15,773 bases of DNA from CAMAVK01 sp964362485 (GTDB taxonomy: Archaea; Nanobdellota; Nanobdellia; Woesearchaeales; GW2011-AR9): positions 1 to 15,773 of the forward strand of contig CAYIEX010000031.1 in the NCBI GenBank assembly GCA_964362485.1. The letters run 5' to 3'. The position numbers and the translations under genes are program-made. Numbering within the stretch: the stretch's first letter is position 1; every line of letters starts with the position of its first letter. This document shows, piece after piece, positions 1 to 7,039 of this stretch. Below the pieces are notes generated by a model, which saw nothing but the letters and a program-made list of their open reading frames with translations, searched no databases and was not told the DNA's origin.

Positions 1-290
1 TTGAAATAATCACCTAAAGACCAATTTCCAAGCATTTGAAAGAAAGTGTGATGAGTATTATCACCGATATTGCCGAAGTCTACTGTGCGTAAGCATTTTT
101 GGATGTTTACAATACGTTTGCCAGCTGGATGGGATTGGCCAAGTAAATAGGGTACTAGTGGTTGCATGCCAGCTGTGGTAAAGAGAACTGAAGAGTCACC
201 TTGGGGCACAAGGGATGAAGAAGGGATCAAAGCATGTTTTTTTTCAGTGAAGAAATCAAAATACTTTTGACGTAATGTTTTTGGATCCAT
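1..290 (-). CDS. alaS: Alanyl-tRNA synthetase, N-terminal part (cut by window edge)
   Basis: This is the first 96 or so residues of alanyl-tRNA synthetase, the cytoplasmic enzyme that charges tRNA-Ala. The start MDPKTLRQKYFDFF, followed by SSSLVPQGD, LFTTAGMQPLVPYLLG and HTFFQMLGNWSLGDYF, matches the class II catalytic core, including motif 2-region residues. The gene runs off the left edge, so the editing and C-Ala domains are not seen. The protein begins directly at the catalytic core in the bacterial manner. The wording KCLRTVDFGNIGD...HTFFQMLGNWSLGDY resembles the form I know from candidate-phyla bacteria and DPANN archaea rather than classical archaeal AlaRS; that lineage remark is from memory and unaligned. 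The ATG at 290 is supported by a TATA box about 26 bases upstream at 313-320. Confidence 0.93.
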   Translation of the reverse strand, partial: MDPKTLRQKYFDFFTEKKHALIPSSSLVPQGDSSVLFTTAGMQPLVPYLLGQSHPAGKRIVNIQKCLRTVDFGNIGDNTHHTFFQMLGNWSLGDYF

Positions 291-312
291 AAAGAGAGGG
301 GGCGAAAATTTC

Positions 313-320
313 TTTTTAAA
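313..320 (-). promoter_or_regulatory. TATA box for alaS
   Basis: On the minus strand this reads TTTAAAAA, centred about 26 bases from the ATG at 290. That spacing predicts a leaderless or near-leaderless transcript. Confidence 0.5.
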
Positions 321-334
321 GCTTTTGACTGATC

Positions 335-1621
335 TTAATCCTTTGCAGATTTGAGTTGGCTAATGGGAATCCGCTCTGCTTTTAGATCGCCAGCCTGTAA
401 TCTGGTAATTTTAACGGAAATAACATCACCTGGTCTGAAATCACCTTCTACCCATAATGGTTTATAGGCATAATTACGGCCTATCCATTGATTTTCTGTT
501 TCTGCTTTTTGTTCAATGATGATATTTCCTTCCCAACCTAACCAACGCTCATTTTGGAGTTTACTTAAATTATTATGGATGTCAGTTAAGACTGAGGCGC
601 GACGACCAAGCTCTTCGAGAGGAAGTGCTGGTGAACTTACCGGTCCATGGAGGCGTTCGGAGTAGAAAATCAAATTAATTTTATCGGGGTTTATAGCACG
701 TATGAATCCTTGCAGTAGCCAGAAATCCTCGTCCGTCTCTTCAGGGTGCCCCACAAGTATATCAATCTCTAAATTGAGATCACGAATTTTTTCTCGAAAG
801 AGTTGTGCTACGGTCTGGTACTGTAGTGGCGTATACTTCTTCTTCGTTGATTTAAGCGCAACAGGAGAGCTGCTATAAAGTGGAAGATGTAAATATTTAT
901 GAATCTTTTCGTGTTTGTAAATTGCTACTAGTTCTTCACCTATTTTATGGAGGTGCTCAATACTCATTCTACCAAGATGAATCATGAAATCTCCAGGTAT
1001 TTCCACAAGTTCGCCTAGTAGTGATGGAAAATTGGTTTTTAAATCAACTCCATAGGCAGCAAGATCAGGTGAACTTAACCAAATCTCACGAGCACCTAAC
1101 TGTATCGTCGTTTGCACTTCTTTTTTTATTTCTGCGGCATTATATGACTCAAGGCTTTTCTTTTTACATTTGCAATAGTGGCACACACCACGGCAACCCC
1201 GGGCAATAGGGATCGATTGGATGAGTGTGTTGGACCTGACTCTGGGTAAGTGGAGGGGTGGAAGTTCCTTTGCATCCAAAAATTCTACTTTGTTTTCATG
1301 CAATACCTCCTCGACGATTTCAACAATATGATGGATTTGTCGTACACCCAAAATAGAATATTTTGCTACTCGTTCTTGGTTGTGGGTTGGCAGACAGCCA
1401 GCGAGGATGTACATTTTATGCGGATATTGTTTTTCAAGAGAATCTAATTTTTCCCATAGTGCAATTTCCATGTTTTTGCTCGCTATGTAGAGAATAACTA
1501 TGTCAGCATTATCTGCATCAGGTAGAATCTCAAATTTCGCTTGAACTAAAAGTCCAGCCATTTGTTCAGGGTCTGATCGATAATGTCCACACCCTATGGG
1601 AATAATCGTAAAACTCGTCAT
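335..1621 (-). CDS. tRNA methylthiotransferase, CDKAL1/e-MtaB type (MiaB family)
   Basis: This is a radical-SAM methylthiotransferase. The archaeal/eukaryal e-MtaB (CDKAL1) branch adds a methylthio group to t6A37 of tRNA. From the ATG at 1621 it has 428 residues in the usual order: an N-terminal UPF0004 domain (about 1-115), a radical SAM core with RGCRGVCHYC (Cys143, Cys147, Cys150), and a C-terminal TRAM-like domain (about 365-425). In UPF0004, Cys11 (IGCGHYRSDPEQMAGLL) and Cys75 (ILAGCLP) are present, but the middle cluster cysteine, normally in an NTC motif, is Ala47 within LYIAS. Auxiliary cluster binding may therefore be altered, or this may be a diverged paralogue. An in-frame GTG at 1630 exists, but the TATA box at 1643-1650 lies 25 bases from the ATG at 1621, which favours that start. 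The family call is firm; the exact substrate is inferred. Confidence 0.87.
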   Translation of the reverse strand: MTSFTIIPIGCGHYRSDPEQMAGLLVQAKFEILPDADNADIVILYIASKNMEIALWEKLDSLEKQYPHKMYILAGCLPTHNQERVAKYSILGVRQIHHIVEIVEEVLHENKVEFLDAKELPPLHLPRVRSNTLIQSIPIARGCRGVCHYCKCKKKSLESYNAAEIKKEVQTTIQLGAREIWLSSPDLAAYGVDLKTNFPSLLGELVEIPGDFMIHLGRMSIEHLHKIGEELVAIYKHEKIHKYLHLPLYSSSPVALKSTKKKYTPLQYQTVAQLFREKIRDLNLEIDILVGHPEETDEDFWLLQGFIRAINPDKINLIFYSERLHGPVSSPALPLEELGRRASVLTDIHNNLSKLQNERWLGWEGNIIIEQKAETENQWIGRNYAYKPLWVEGDFRPGDVISVKITRLQAGDLKAERIPISQLKSAKD

Positions 1622-1638
1622 GCTTTTCACTCGATTTA

Positions 1639-2838
1639 TTAATTTATAAACGTTATGGGATTGGACTTCCTATTTTTATATTCATAGATTACACGCTCTA
1701 GTACATCTTTTTGATGTTGATACTGTTCTAATGTGCTGTGTGGTATTATTGCAAAGTGTTCTGTTTCATAATCTAATTCTTCTCTTTTAATTTGTAGGAC
1801 TGGAACCACTTGGCTCACTACTGTGGGTGCTTTTTGGTTGGAGAGAAGAATGCAGTTTTTTTGCTGTAAAATAGTAAGAATCTGATTGGAATAAATAGAT
1901 GGATTTTCAACAAAAATATAATCATTATGTTGGAGATTTAGTTTCTTCTGTGTTCTAGTATATTCGTTGTAACTGAGTGAGGCAATTTTCTTGATGAGTT
2001 GTTTACCTGGCATTGATGTAATAAAATGGTTTAATTGATGGCTTTTAGCCTGTACTTGTTGCAATTGTTTTTGTACTGTTTCTATTTTTCGGGTTAGTAA
2101 ATGGAGTCGCTCTTCTTTGTGATGAACTAAATGGTCAAGACGTTTTTGCACTTGGTCGTCAATGTTTGCAACTTTCTTTTGAGCTGATTGGAGTAATTGC
2201 ATTTTTTCAAATGACTCAGAAAGCTTTAATTCAAGAACCGCGTTTTCTTTTTTAATTTCGTCAAGTTTTGTATAAAGGCGAAGAAAGTCTTTTTTAGTAA
2301 TTTTATTATCAACGAGCGCTTCGTAGATAATTTTTTTCTCCTCTTTATTCTTGGTAAGGATCTCTTTGATTACATCAAAGTGAAGTTCTCGGTTCAGTGC
2401 AATACGGATAAACTCCTCGCGCTGGGTGTGTAGATTATTTGCTTCAATGTAGTTATAAATTTTCTCAAGAAATAGTTGGTGGTGTTTATAGGCATACAGC
2501 GCTGCTGCAAGTGCATCTGCCTCATGGTGGTTGAGTTTAATATTATTTTTTCCTATCCATGTACTTATAATTTGACGTTTTTCTTCTTTAGGTAGATCCT
2601 CGTGAGGGTAAATTGTATCTGTTCCCATTTTACGTGAAAACTGCTCAATAAAGGTGGGAACTTTACTTTTGTCGGTTGCGGCGATCACGGGATGGCAAAT
2701 AGTGATGAGTTCACGGATGACATCAGAAAGACTTAATTCTTTGGCCGAGAAAAAAGTGAGAAGATCACCTTGCAGTGTAAGGGCGGCGAACGCCGTTGTC
2801 GTTCCAGGGTCCAAACCAACTATAGCAAGGGGCTTCAT
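1639..2838 (-). CDS. DUF460 protein, predicted RNase H-like fold with coiled coil
   Basis: This 399-residue archaeal protein belongs to the DUF460 (COG2433) type. The N-terminus LAIVGLDPGTTTAFAALTL (residues 4-22) is the glycine/aspartate strand motif of an RNase H-like fold, as in RuvC/YqgF-type nucleases. NNIKLNHHEADALAAALYAYK (about 98-118) gives the second acidic motif of that fold. Residues about 185-275 are rich in Lys, Glu, Gln and Leu and should form a long coiled coil, followed by a small C-terminal domain. The molecular function is not established for the family; a nucleic-acid role is inferred from the fold. It starts four bases after the DUF2203 gene's stop, so the two are almost certainly cotranscribed. 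It seems shorter than many DUF460 members as I recall them. Confidence 0.82.
   Translation of the reverse strand: MKPLAIVGLDPGTTTAFAALTLQGDLLTFFSAKELSLSDVIRELITICHPVIAATDKSKVPTFIEQFSRKMGTDTIYPHEDLPKEEKRQIISTWIGKNNIKLNHHEADALAAALYAYKHHQLFLEKIYNYIEANNLHTQREEFIRIALNRELHFDVIKEILTKNKEEKKIIYEALVDNKITKKDFLRLYTKLDEIKKENAVLELKLSESFEKMQLLQSAQKKVANIDDQVQKRLDHLVHHKEERLHLLTRKIETVQKQLQQVQAKSHQLNHFITSMPGKQLIKKIASLSYNEYTRTQKKLNLQHNDYIFVENPSIYSNQILTILQQKNCILLSNQKAPTVVSQVVPVLQIKREELDYETEHFAIIPHSTLEQYQHQKDVLERVIYEYKNRKSNPITFIN
1643..1650 (-). promoter_or_regulatory. TATA box for the methylthiotransferase gene
   Basis: The palindromic TTTATAAA is centred about 25 bases from the ATG at 1621. It overlaps the 3' end of the DUF460 gene (stop at 1639), so this promoter sits inside coding DNA. 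The distance selects ATG 1621 over GTG 1630. Confidence 0.6.
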
Positions 2839-2842
2839 GAGC

Positions 2843-3283
2843 CTACTTCTTTTTCTCCAAGTTCAACTTTCTTTCAAGATTGATGATTTTTTTCCGGTTT
2901 TCATAGCCCGCATTTGTTTCGTGCCAGTATTCGATGTTTTTATCACCAACTTTCCAGCATAAGAGAATATCTTTCTTACCTACTTTTGATCTAAAATCAA
3001 TGAGACCTTCATCTAGGTCTTTTAAGACACAACCCATTTTTTCTAGGCGATCGAGACGTTCATAGAAGGTATAGCTTAGGTAATGATAATCTTTGTTAAA
3101 TTGTGTAATGTAACGCATTGCGTCTTGGTTGTCTTCCTCAACTTCTATTTCGACAGTATCAAGTAGTTCGAGGGCCTGGGCTGTGAGCTGAAGCTCAAAA
3201 ACAAGTTTTTCGACCGTTGGAATCATTTTTTCCGCCTTATCCAACGTAACGTATGTCCGATCCGCAGCAATCTTTTTAGCCAT
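2843..3283 (-). CDS. DUF2203 family protein
   Basis: This is a small cytoplasmic protein of unknown function, 146 residues from the ATG at 3283. It carries the family signature: YVTLDKAEKMIPTVEKLV near the N-terminus, then CVLKDLDEGLIDF, ILLCWKVGD and IEYWHETNAGYENR, matching the 'GLVDF / LCW.lGE / yWHe..aGf..R' pattern of DUF2203. The first part is predicted to be helical. A longer reading from TTG at 3322 adds 13 residues, but a TATA box at 3305-3312 lies 25 bases upstream of ATG 3283 and would fall inside that extension, so ATG 3283 is preferred. It is followed after four bases by the DUF460 gene, giving a two-gene operon. No catalytic role is known. Confidence 0.83.
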   Translation of the reverse strand: MAKKIAADRTYVTLDKAEKMIPTVEKLVFELQLTAQALELLDTVEIEVEEDNQDAMRYITQFNKDYHYLSYTFYERLDRLEKMGCVLKDLDEGLIDFRSKVGKKDILLCWKVGDKNIEYWHETNAGYENRKKIINLERKLNLEKKK

Positions 3284-3304
3284 GATTTGAGGATGCTTTT
3301 CATC

Positions 3305-3312
3305 TTTATAAA
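3305..3312 (-). promoter_or_regulatory. TATA box for the DUF2203-DUF460 operon
   Basis: TTTATAAA within the palindrome CTTTATAAAG is centred 25 bases from the ATG at 3283. Its position rules out the longer TTG start at 3322. Confidence 0.6.
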
Positions 3313-3390
3313 GTTTATTCAAGAAAAGAGGTGGTTTTGGAGTATCCTTGACATTATTTGACTTTATAAGTGAGAAATTTGCAAATATAT

Positions 3391-3399
3391 ATCATAAAT
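3391..3399 (+). repeat. Left copy of 9-bp target-site duplication
   Basis: ATCATAAAT directly precedes the left inverted repeat of the element at 3400-3624. It is identical to 3625-3633. Confidence 0.8.
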
Positions 3400-3624
3400 G
3401 GTTTTGTTGAAAAGTTCGCCTTCGGCTCACTGATTGCCTTCAAAATGCTCGATTTGATTTTGAATAGGGCTATATTCCCGGTGGGAGCAACCCCTTATTA
3501 CCTCCCTGCTGTTTCTTCGATAGCATTTTGACCTTTGGGCACAAGAAATAAAGAGACTACTTTATTTCTGTGCAGAAAACAGGTAGTTTTCCTGTTTTCT
3601 TGCAATCGACTTTTCAACGAAACC
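3400..3624. mobile_element. MITE-like terminal-inverted-repeat element, 225 bp, hairpin-rich
   Basis: This non-coding element is bounded by inverted repeats GGTTTTGTTGAAAAGT (3400-3415) and ACTTTTCAACGAAACC (3609-3624), which match at 15 of 16 positions. It is flanked by a perfect 9-bp direct repeat. It contains no meaningful ORF. Nested inside are TCAAAATGCT (3440-3449) pairing with AGCATTTTGA (3522-3531), GGGAG/CTCCC (3483-3487/3502-3506), a 14-bp stem with one bulged A (3539-3553/3560-3573), and a perfect 10-bp hairpin AGAAAACAGG/CCTGTTTTCT (3574-3583/3591-3600). TIR plus duplication points to transposition of a non-autonomous element. The dense internal pairing is more than a simple internal deletion would leave and could mean a structured transcript. 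No transposase lies in the window, and I cannot assign the IS family. The element fills most of the long gap between the divergent genes. Confidence 0.8.
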
Positions 3625-3633
3625 ATCATAAAT
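3625..3633 (+). repeat. Right copy of 9-bp target-site duplication
   Basis: ATCATAAAT directly follows the right inverted repeat. It ends seven bases before the TATA box of the Lon-like protease gene. Confidence 0.8.
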
Positions 3634-3640
3634 CAAAATC

Positions 3641-3648
3641 TTTATAAG
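3641..3648 (+). promoter_or_regulatory. TATA box for the Lon-like protease gene
   Basis: TTTATAAG is centred about 26 bases before the ATG at 3671, which suggests a leaderless mRNA. The hairpin element ends only 16 bases upstream, so its insertion replaced the region where activators would bind. Confidence 0.6.
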
Positions 3649-3670
3649 AGGTGGAATTCCCTTTTTGGTT

Positions 3671-5476
3671 ATGAAATGGGTTTTAACGGTTCTTACTATT
3701 GTTCTTTGCTTACTTCCGCTTGTAGTTGCAACGCATGATCAGCCATATCATCTTAAGCTTTTGGCAGTGCAGGAGTCAGGCGGTCATTACGAAGGGAGTG
3801 ATGCTGATCTTTTTTTAGAAGTTAAGGATGGTTCGGGACGAGTTTTTTTAGATACGTATCCTGTTACAAAAATGGATACTCAGATTTCGACACGTTTTGC
3901 TAAGGAAATTGCTTGTAATCATTATAATCTTGATTGCTCGGACTCAGATTTTATTTTTACAATTAAAGCGGATTCAAATATTATTGGCGGCCCGAGCGCT
4001 GGAGCTGCCATTGCGGCACTCACCAGTATCGCTTTACTTGATTTGGAGTATAATAACGATGTTGCTGTAACAGGAACAATTAATTCAGGTGGAGTTGTTG
4101 GTCCTGTTGGTGGCGTTAAAGAGAAAATAGAGGCGGCGGCTCAAAGCGGCATACATAAAGTGCTGATTTCGAAAGGAACAGCAAATATGACCATTTTTAA
4201 CAATGAAACTAATCAAAGCGCTCAACTTGATTTGGTTGAATATGGAAAGGTAAATCTCTCTGTTGAAGTGGTAGAAGTAACTACTCTTGATGAAGTTATT
4301 TTTCACTTAACTGGATATGAGGTAGTAAATCAAAATTCATCTATTAGCAAAAGTGCCGCTTATAATGATATTATGAGGGGTTTGCAAGAAGGATTGTGTA
4401 CAAGGATGCAGGGTCTACGTTCTCAACTAAAAGAAGAGACCCTTCCCGCCAATTTTTCAAGTCGAGTTAATGAACGTATTGAACGGGTTATAGCCGCAAC
4501 AGAACAGCAGGACTATTATTCGGCTGCAAGTTATTGTTTTGGGATTAATATTGATGTGGCGGAACAGGTTATACTTCAACAAAATCTATCGGATGAGCAA
4601 ATTGAGCAACAGTGGCAAATATTACGGACTAATGTTACTGCGCTAGAGCAAAAACTTGATTCGCAGGAAATTGATACAATTTCTGATTTGCAAACCTTGA
4701 TGATTGTTGAGGAAAGAATTCATGATGTGCAAACTATTGCAGCTAAGCCACATGCAAGTCGCGCTGACTCTATTCGCTCACTTGCGTATGCTCTGGAGCG
4801 ATTTTATTCGGCCGTTTCATGGATGGATTTTTTCTCTATGCCCGGGAAAAAGTTAGCGCTTGAATCTGAGAGGATTAAGCTTTCTTGTTTTGAAAAATTA
4901 TCTGAAGCTGAGGAACGAGTTCAGTATACTGAGTTATTCTTGTCACCGGGACTTCTTACCGGTATTCATGAGAAGATAAGAGAGGCAAAGAATGCGGCAA
5001 ATGAAGACAATTTTTCATTATGTCTAAGTACAGCTTCCCAGGCGAAGGCGGATTCCAATGCGATTTTAACAAGTATTGGTGTTGATGATGCAACTATTGT
5101 TGAAATAATTAATAGCAAGAGGTCCGCAGTGGAGAAGACGATTTCTCAAAACACTGCTAATGATATTTGGCCAATCTTAGGATATTCCTATTATGAGTAT
5201 GCAAATTCGCTGCAAGACCAGGAGCGTTATACAGCTCTTGTGTATATGGAGTATGCTTTGGAAATGAGTGATTTGAGTATTTACTTCCCAACTGATGATC
5301 GGAAACCCATTGAATTGGTTGCGCGAACAAAGCTGAATTACCGTAATATTTTGTTAGTTGGAGAAGGATTTTTAGTTGGTGCATTAACAGTAAGTTTAAT
5401 TTTCATGGCACTACAATACTGGTCTTATCGCAGGCGTAATGAACATAAGTTTAAACCGCACTTTAAGAAATTCTAA
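3671..5476 (+). CDS. Membrane-anchored Lon-like serine protease (S16, COG1750 type)
   Basis: This is an archaeal S16-family protease without an ATPase domain, 601 residues from the ATG at 3671. The N-terminus is a signal peptide or anchor (about 3-20), followed by the Lon proteolytic fold. GGPSAGAAIAALTSI holds nucleophile Ser109 and GPVGGVKEKIEAAA holds Lys150, the expected Ser/Lys spacing. Residues about 230-540 are mostly helical with acidic repeats and are unassigned. A single C-terminal transmembrane helix (about 561-585) is followed by a basic tail, YRRRNEHKFKPHFKKF. The protease domain should therefore face outside, with a short cytoplasmic tail. TTG at 3665 is an alternative start with an upstream GAGGTG (3648-3653), but TATA spacing favours ATG 3671. 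Two genes downstream, SppA is another Ser/Lys membrane peptidase. The role in removing membrane or secreted proteins is inferred. Confidence 0.87.
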   Translation: MKWVLTVLTIVLCLLPLVVATHDQPYHLKLLAVQESGGHYEGSDADLFLEVKDGSGRVFLDTYPVTKMDTQISTRFAKEIACNHYNLDCSDSDFIFTIKADSNIIGGPSAGAAIAALTSIALLDLEYNNDVAVTGTINSGGVVGPVGGVKEKIEAAAQSGIHKVLISKGTANMTIFNNETNQSAQLDLVEYGKVNLSVEVVEVTTLDEVIFHLTGYEVVNQNSSISKSAAYNDIMRGLQEGLCTRMQGLRSQLKEETLPANFSSRVNERIERVIAATEQQDYYSAASYCFGINIDVAEQVILQQNLSDEQIEQQWQILRTNVTALEQKLDSQEIDTISDLQTLMIVEERIHDVQTIAAKPHASRADSIRSLAYALERFYSAVSWMDFFSMPGKKLALESERIKLSCFEKLSEAEERVQYTELFLSPGLLTGIHEKIREAKNAANEDNFSLCLSTASQAKADSNAILTSIGVDDATIVEIINSKRSAVEKTISQNTANDIWPILGYSYYEYANSLQDQERYTALVYMEYALEMSDLSIYFPTDDRKPIELVARTKLNYRNILLVGEGFLVGALTVSLIFMALQYWSYRRRNEHKFKPHFKKF

Positions 5477-5520
5477 TTGGGTTATGGTTGATTATGGATT
5501 TGGTTTAATCAAATATCTTT

Positions 5521-5994
5521 TCATTCTTCTTTTTGGACTGGTTTGATGAGTTCCAAATCTTTAGGGTTGCACTTGAATTGAATTTTCTTTCCCGTTTTTG
5601 TATTTTGTAAAATAACACGTTCTCCTAGGACTTTTACAATATGTGGGAGTCCCTTGTATAACACTATTTCACCTTTTTGGAAGAATACTCCACGGAACAG
5701 AATAGCGAGGCGATAGATGTTTTGTCCATCTCGAGCGCTGAAAAGTTTGGCAGTAACGTGATATATCCCACCATAACGGTCCTGTAGTCGTCTTCCGATG
5801 ATCTTTCCAAACCGGGCATCGGCAAGATAGAGATCAAGGCCATTGTCGTGAGGAACAGTTTTTGGAATTGGTACTCCTTCTTTTTGTATAGCTGCAATAG
5901 CGTAATCCACTTGATCCTCACGAACATCGCGTAGTTGTAGAATCGCCTCATAGTACAAGAAGTGCTTTCCTTCCCAGGGCTTTGGTTTGGCCAT
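5521..5994 (-). CDS. NMD3-core protein lacking the zinc-finger N-terminus
   Basis: This 157-residue protein matches the central and C-terminal parts of NMD3, the factor bound to the large ribosomal subunit in archaea and eukaryotes. HFLYYEAILQLR (about 11-22) corresponds to the first NMD3-core strand. NGLDLYLADARFGKIIGRRL (51-70), AKLFSARDGQNIYRLAILFR and the SH3/OB-like strands FFQKGEIVLYKGLPHIVKVL follow in NMD3 order. Archaeal NMD3 usually begins with paired CxxC zinc motifs and is about twice this length; only one cysteine is present here. The upstream DNA is a divergent promoter region, so the missing domain is not encoded next door. The ATG at 5994 is supported by a TATA box 27 bases upstream. 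It converges with the Lon-like gene, 44 bases apart. Ribosome binding is inferred. Confidence 0.77.
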   Translation of the reverse strand: MAKPKPWEGKHFLYYEAILQLRDVREDQVDYAIAAIQKEGVPIPKTVPHDNGLDLYLADARFGKIIGRRLQDRYGGIYHVTAKLFSARDGQNIYRLAILFRGVFFQKGEIVLYKGLPHIVKVLGERVILQNTKTGKKIQFKCNPKDLELIKPVQKEE

Positions 5995-6015
5995 TAGTCT
6001 GTAAAATAGAGTTTG

Positions 6016-6025
6016 TTATTTAAAT
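6016..6025 (-). promoter_or_regulatory. TATA box for the NMD3-core gene
   Basis: On the minus strand it reads ATTTAAATAA, centred about 27 bases before the ATG at 5994. Confidence 0.5.
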
Positions 6026-6062
6026 GTTAGGTGTGATATGAATGTCTAATTCCAAAGGAAGC

Positions 6063-6070
6063 TTTATAAG
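6063..6070 (+). promoter_or_regulatory. TATA box for sppA
   Basis: TTTATAAG is centred about 26 bases before ATG 6093. It lies inside the reading frame that opens at ATG 6042, so the longer start would translate across the promoter. Confidence 0.6.
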
Positions 6071-6092
6071 TGCGCGAGTTGTGATGATATCT

Positions 6093-7007
6093 ATGAAATC
6101 TGATGAAAAACGGTCTTCTCGGTGGCCACTTATTTTGGTGGGGTTTGTTCTTGTGTTCCTATTTGTAATTATTCCACTTATCTTTAGTATTATTGGTGAA
6201 AGAAATACCGGAAACGTGGCACTTATTCCTATTGAAGGTGTTATTATGACTTCAGGAGGGTCCAGTTTTGGGCAGTCATTTGTGGGCTCTGATGAGATAG
6301 TTCATTATATCGAGCAAGCAAATGAGAATCCTTCTATTCAAGCGATTGTGTTGGAAATTAACTCTCCTGGTGGCTCTGCTGTTGCATCTGATGAGATTGC
6401 AACCGCTGTTCGCAAGGCAAATAAACCAGTGATTACAGTTATTCGGGAAGCGGGCGCCTCAGGCGGATATTGGATTGCGTCATCAACGGATTATATTATT
6501 GCTAATAAAATGTCCATTACGGGAAGTATCGGTGTCATTTCATCGTATTTGGAGTTTAGTGGCCTTATGGAAAAATATGGCGTTGAGTATGAGCGTCTTG
6601 TTGCAGGCGATCGAAAAGATATTGGTACGCCACTTCGTGATATGAATAATGAAGAGCGACAAATTTTACAAAAGAAATTGGATCGTATTCATGAATTCTT
6701 TATTGAAGAGGTTGCTCGTAATAGGAATATGTCAATTACAGATGTGCGAAAGTTGGCTACGGGTGAGTTCTACTTAGGTGTTGAAGCGTATGAATATGGT
6801 TTAATTGATCAATTGGGTGATTTGAGTACGGCTGAAGAATACTTAAAAGTAACATATGGATTTGAATCAGTAGAGTTTTTGGTGTATGAGCGTGACCCAA
6901 GTCTTTTTGATGTTCTTGCTGGGGTGTCAACTGAATTTTCTTTTACTATGGGTAGAGGTATTGCGTATCAGCTGCAGGAGCAACCTACAGCACTTTTACT
7001 GCAGTAA
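6093..7007 (+). CDS. sppA: Signal peptide peptidase SppA
   Basis: This membrane-bound serine peptidase of the S49 family cleaves leftover signal peptides within or near the membrane. From ATG 6093 it has 304 residues: a short basic cytoplasmic start, one transmembrane helix (about 11-33), and one Clp-like protease domain, the short 'half' form typical of archaea and Gram-positives. LEINSPGGSAVASDEI (88-102) is the conserved substrate-site strand, Ser123 in REAGASGGYWIAS is the nucleophile, and Lys175 in AGDRKDIGTP is the general base. The reading frame opens earlier at ATG 6042, preceded by AGGTG at 6029-6033, but a TATA box at 6063-6070 points to 6093, and MKSDEKRSSRW before the helix is a more usual N-terminus. 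The channel gene follows with its own promoter. Confidence 0.93.
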   Translation: MKSDEKRSSRWPLILVGFVLVFLFVIIPLIFSIIGERNTGNVALIPIEGVIMTSGGSSFGQSFVGSDEIVHYIEQANENPSIQAIVLEINSPGGSAVASDEIATAVRKANKPVITVIREAGASGGYWIASSTDYIIANKMSITGSIGVISSYLEFSGLMEKYGVEYERLVAGDRKDIGTPLRDMNNEERQILQKKLDRIHEFFIEEVARNRNMSITDVRKLATGEFYLGVEAYEYGLIDQLGDLSTAEEYLKVTYGFESVEFLVYERDPSLFDVLAGVSTEFSFTMGRGIAYQLQEQPTALLLQ

Positions 7008-7010
7008 GCT

Positions 7011-7018
7011 TTTTATAA
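7011..7018 (+). promoter_or_regulatory. TATA box for the channel gene
   Basis: TTTTATAA lies immediately after the sppA stop codon and is centred about 25 bases before ATG 7040. Confidence 0.55.
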
Positions 7019-7039
7019 CACCTGGGGGATTGAGGCGTT

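Noticed and set aside
3400..3624. SRP RNA or RNase P RNA gene
   Set aside because: The closing stem and hairpins suggest a stable RNA, but none of the conserved SRP S-domain or RNase P core sequences are visible on either strand. The flanking 9-bp duplication indicates transposition.
4085..4306. Antisense open frame within the Lon-like protease gene
   Set aside because: It lies opposite the conserved catalytic domain, has no promoter or family resemblance, and is a shadow of the real gene.
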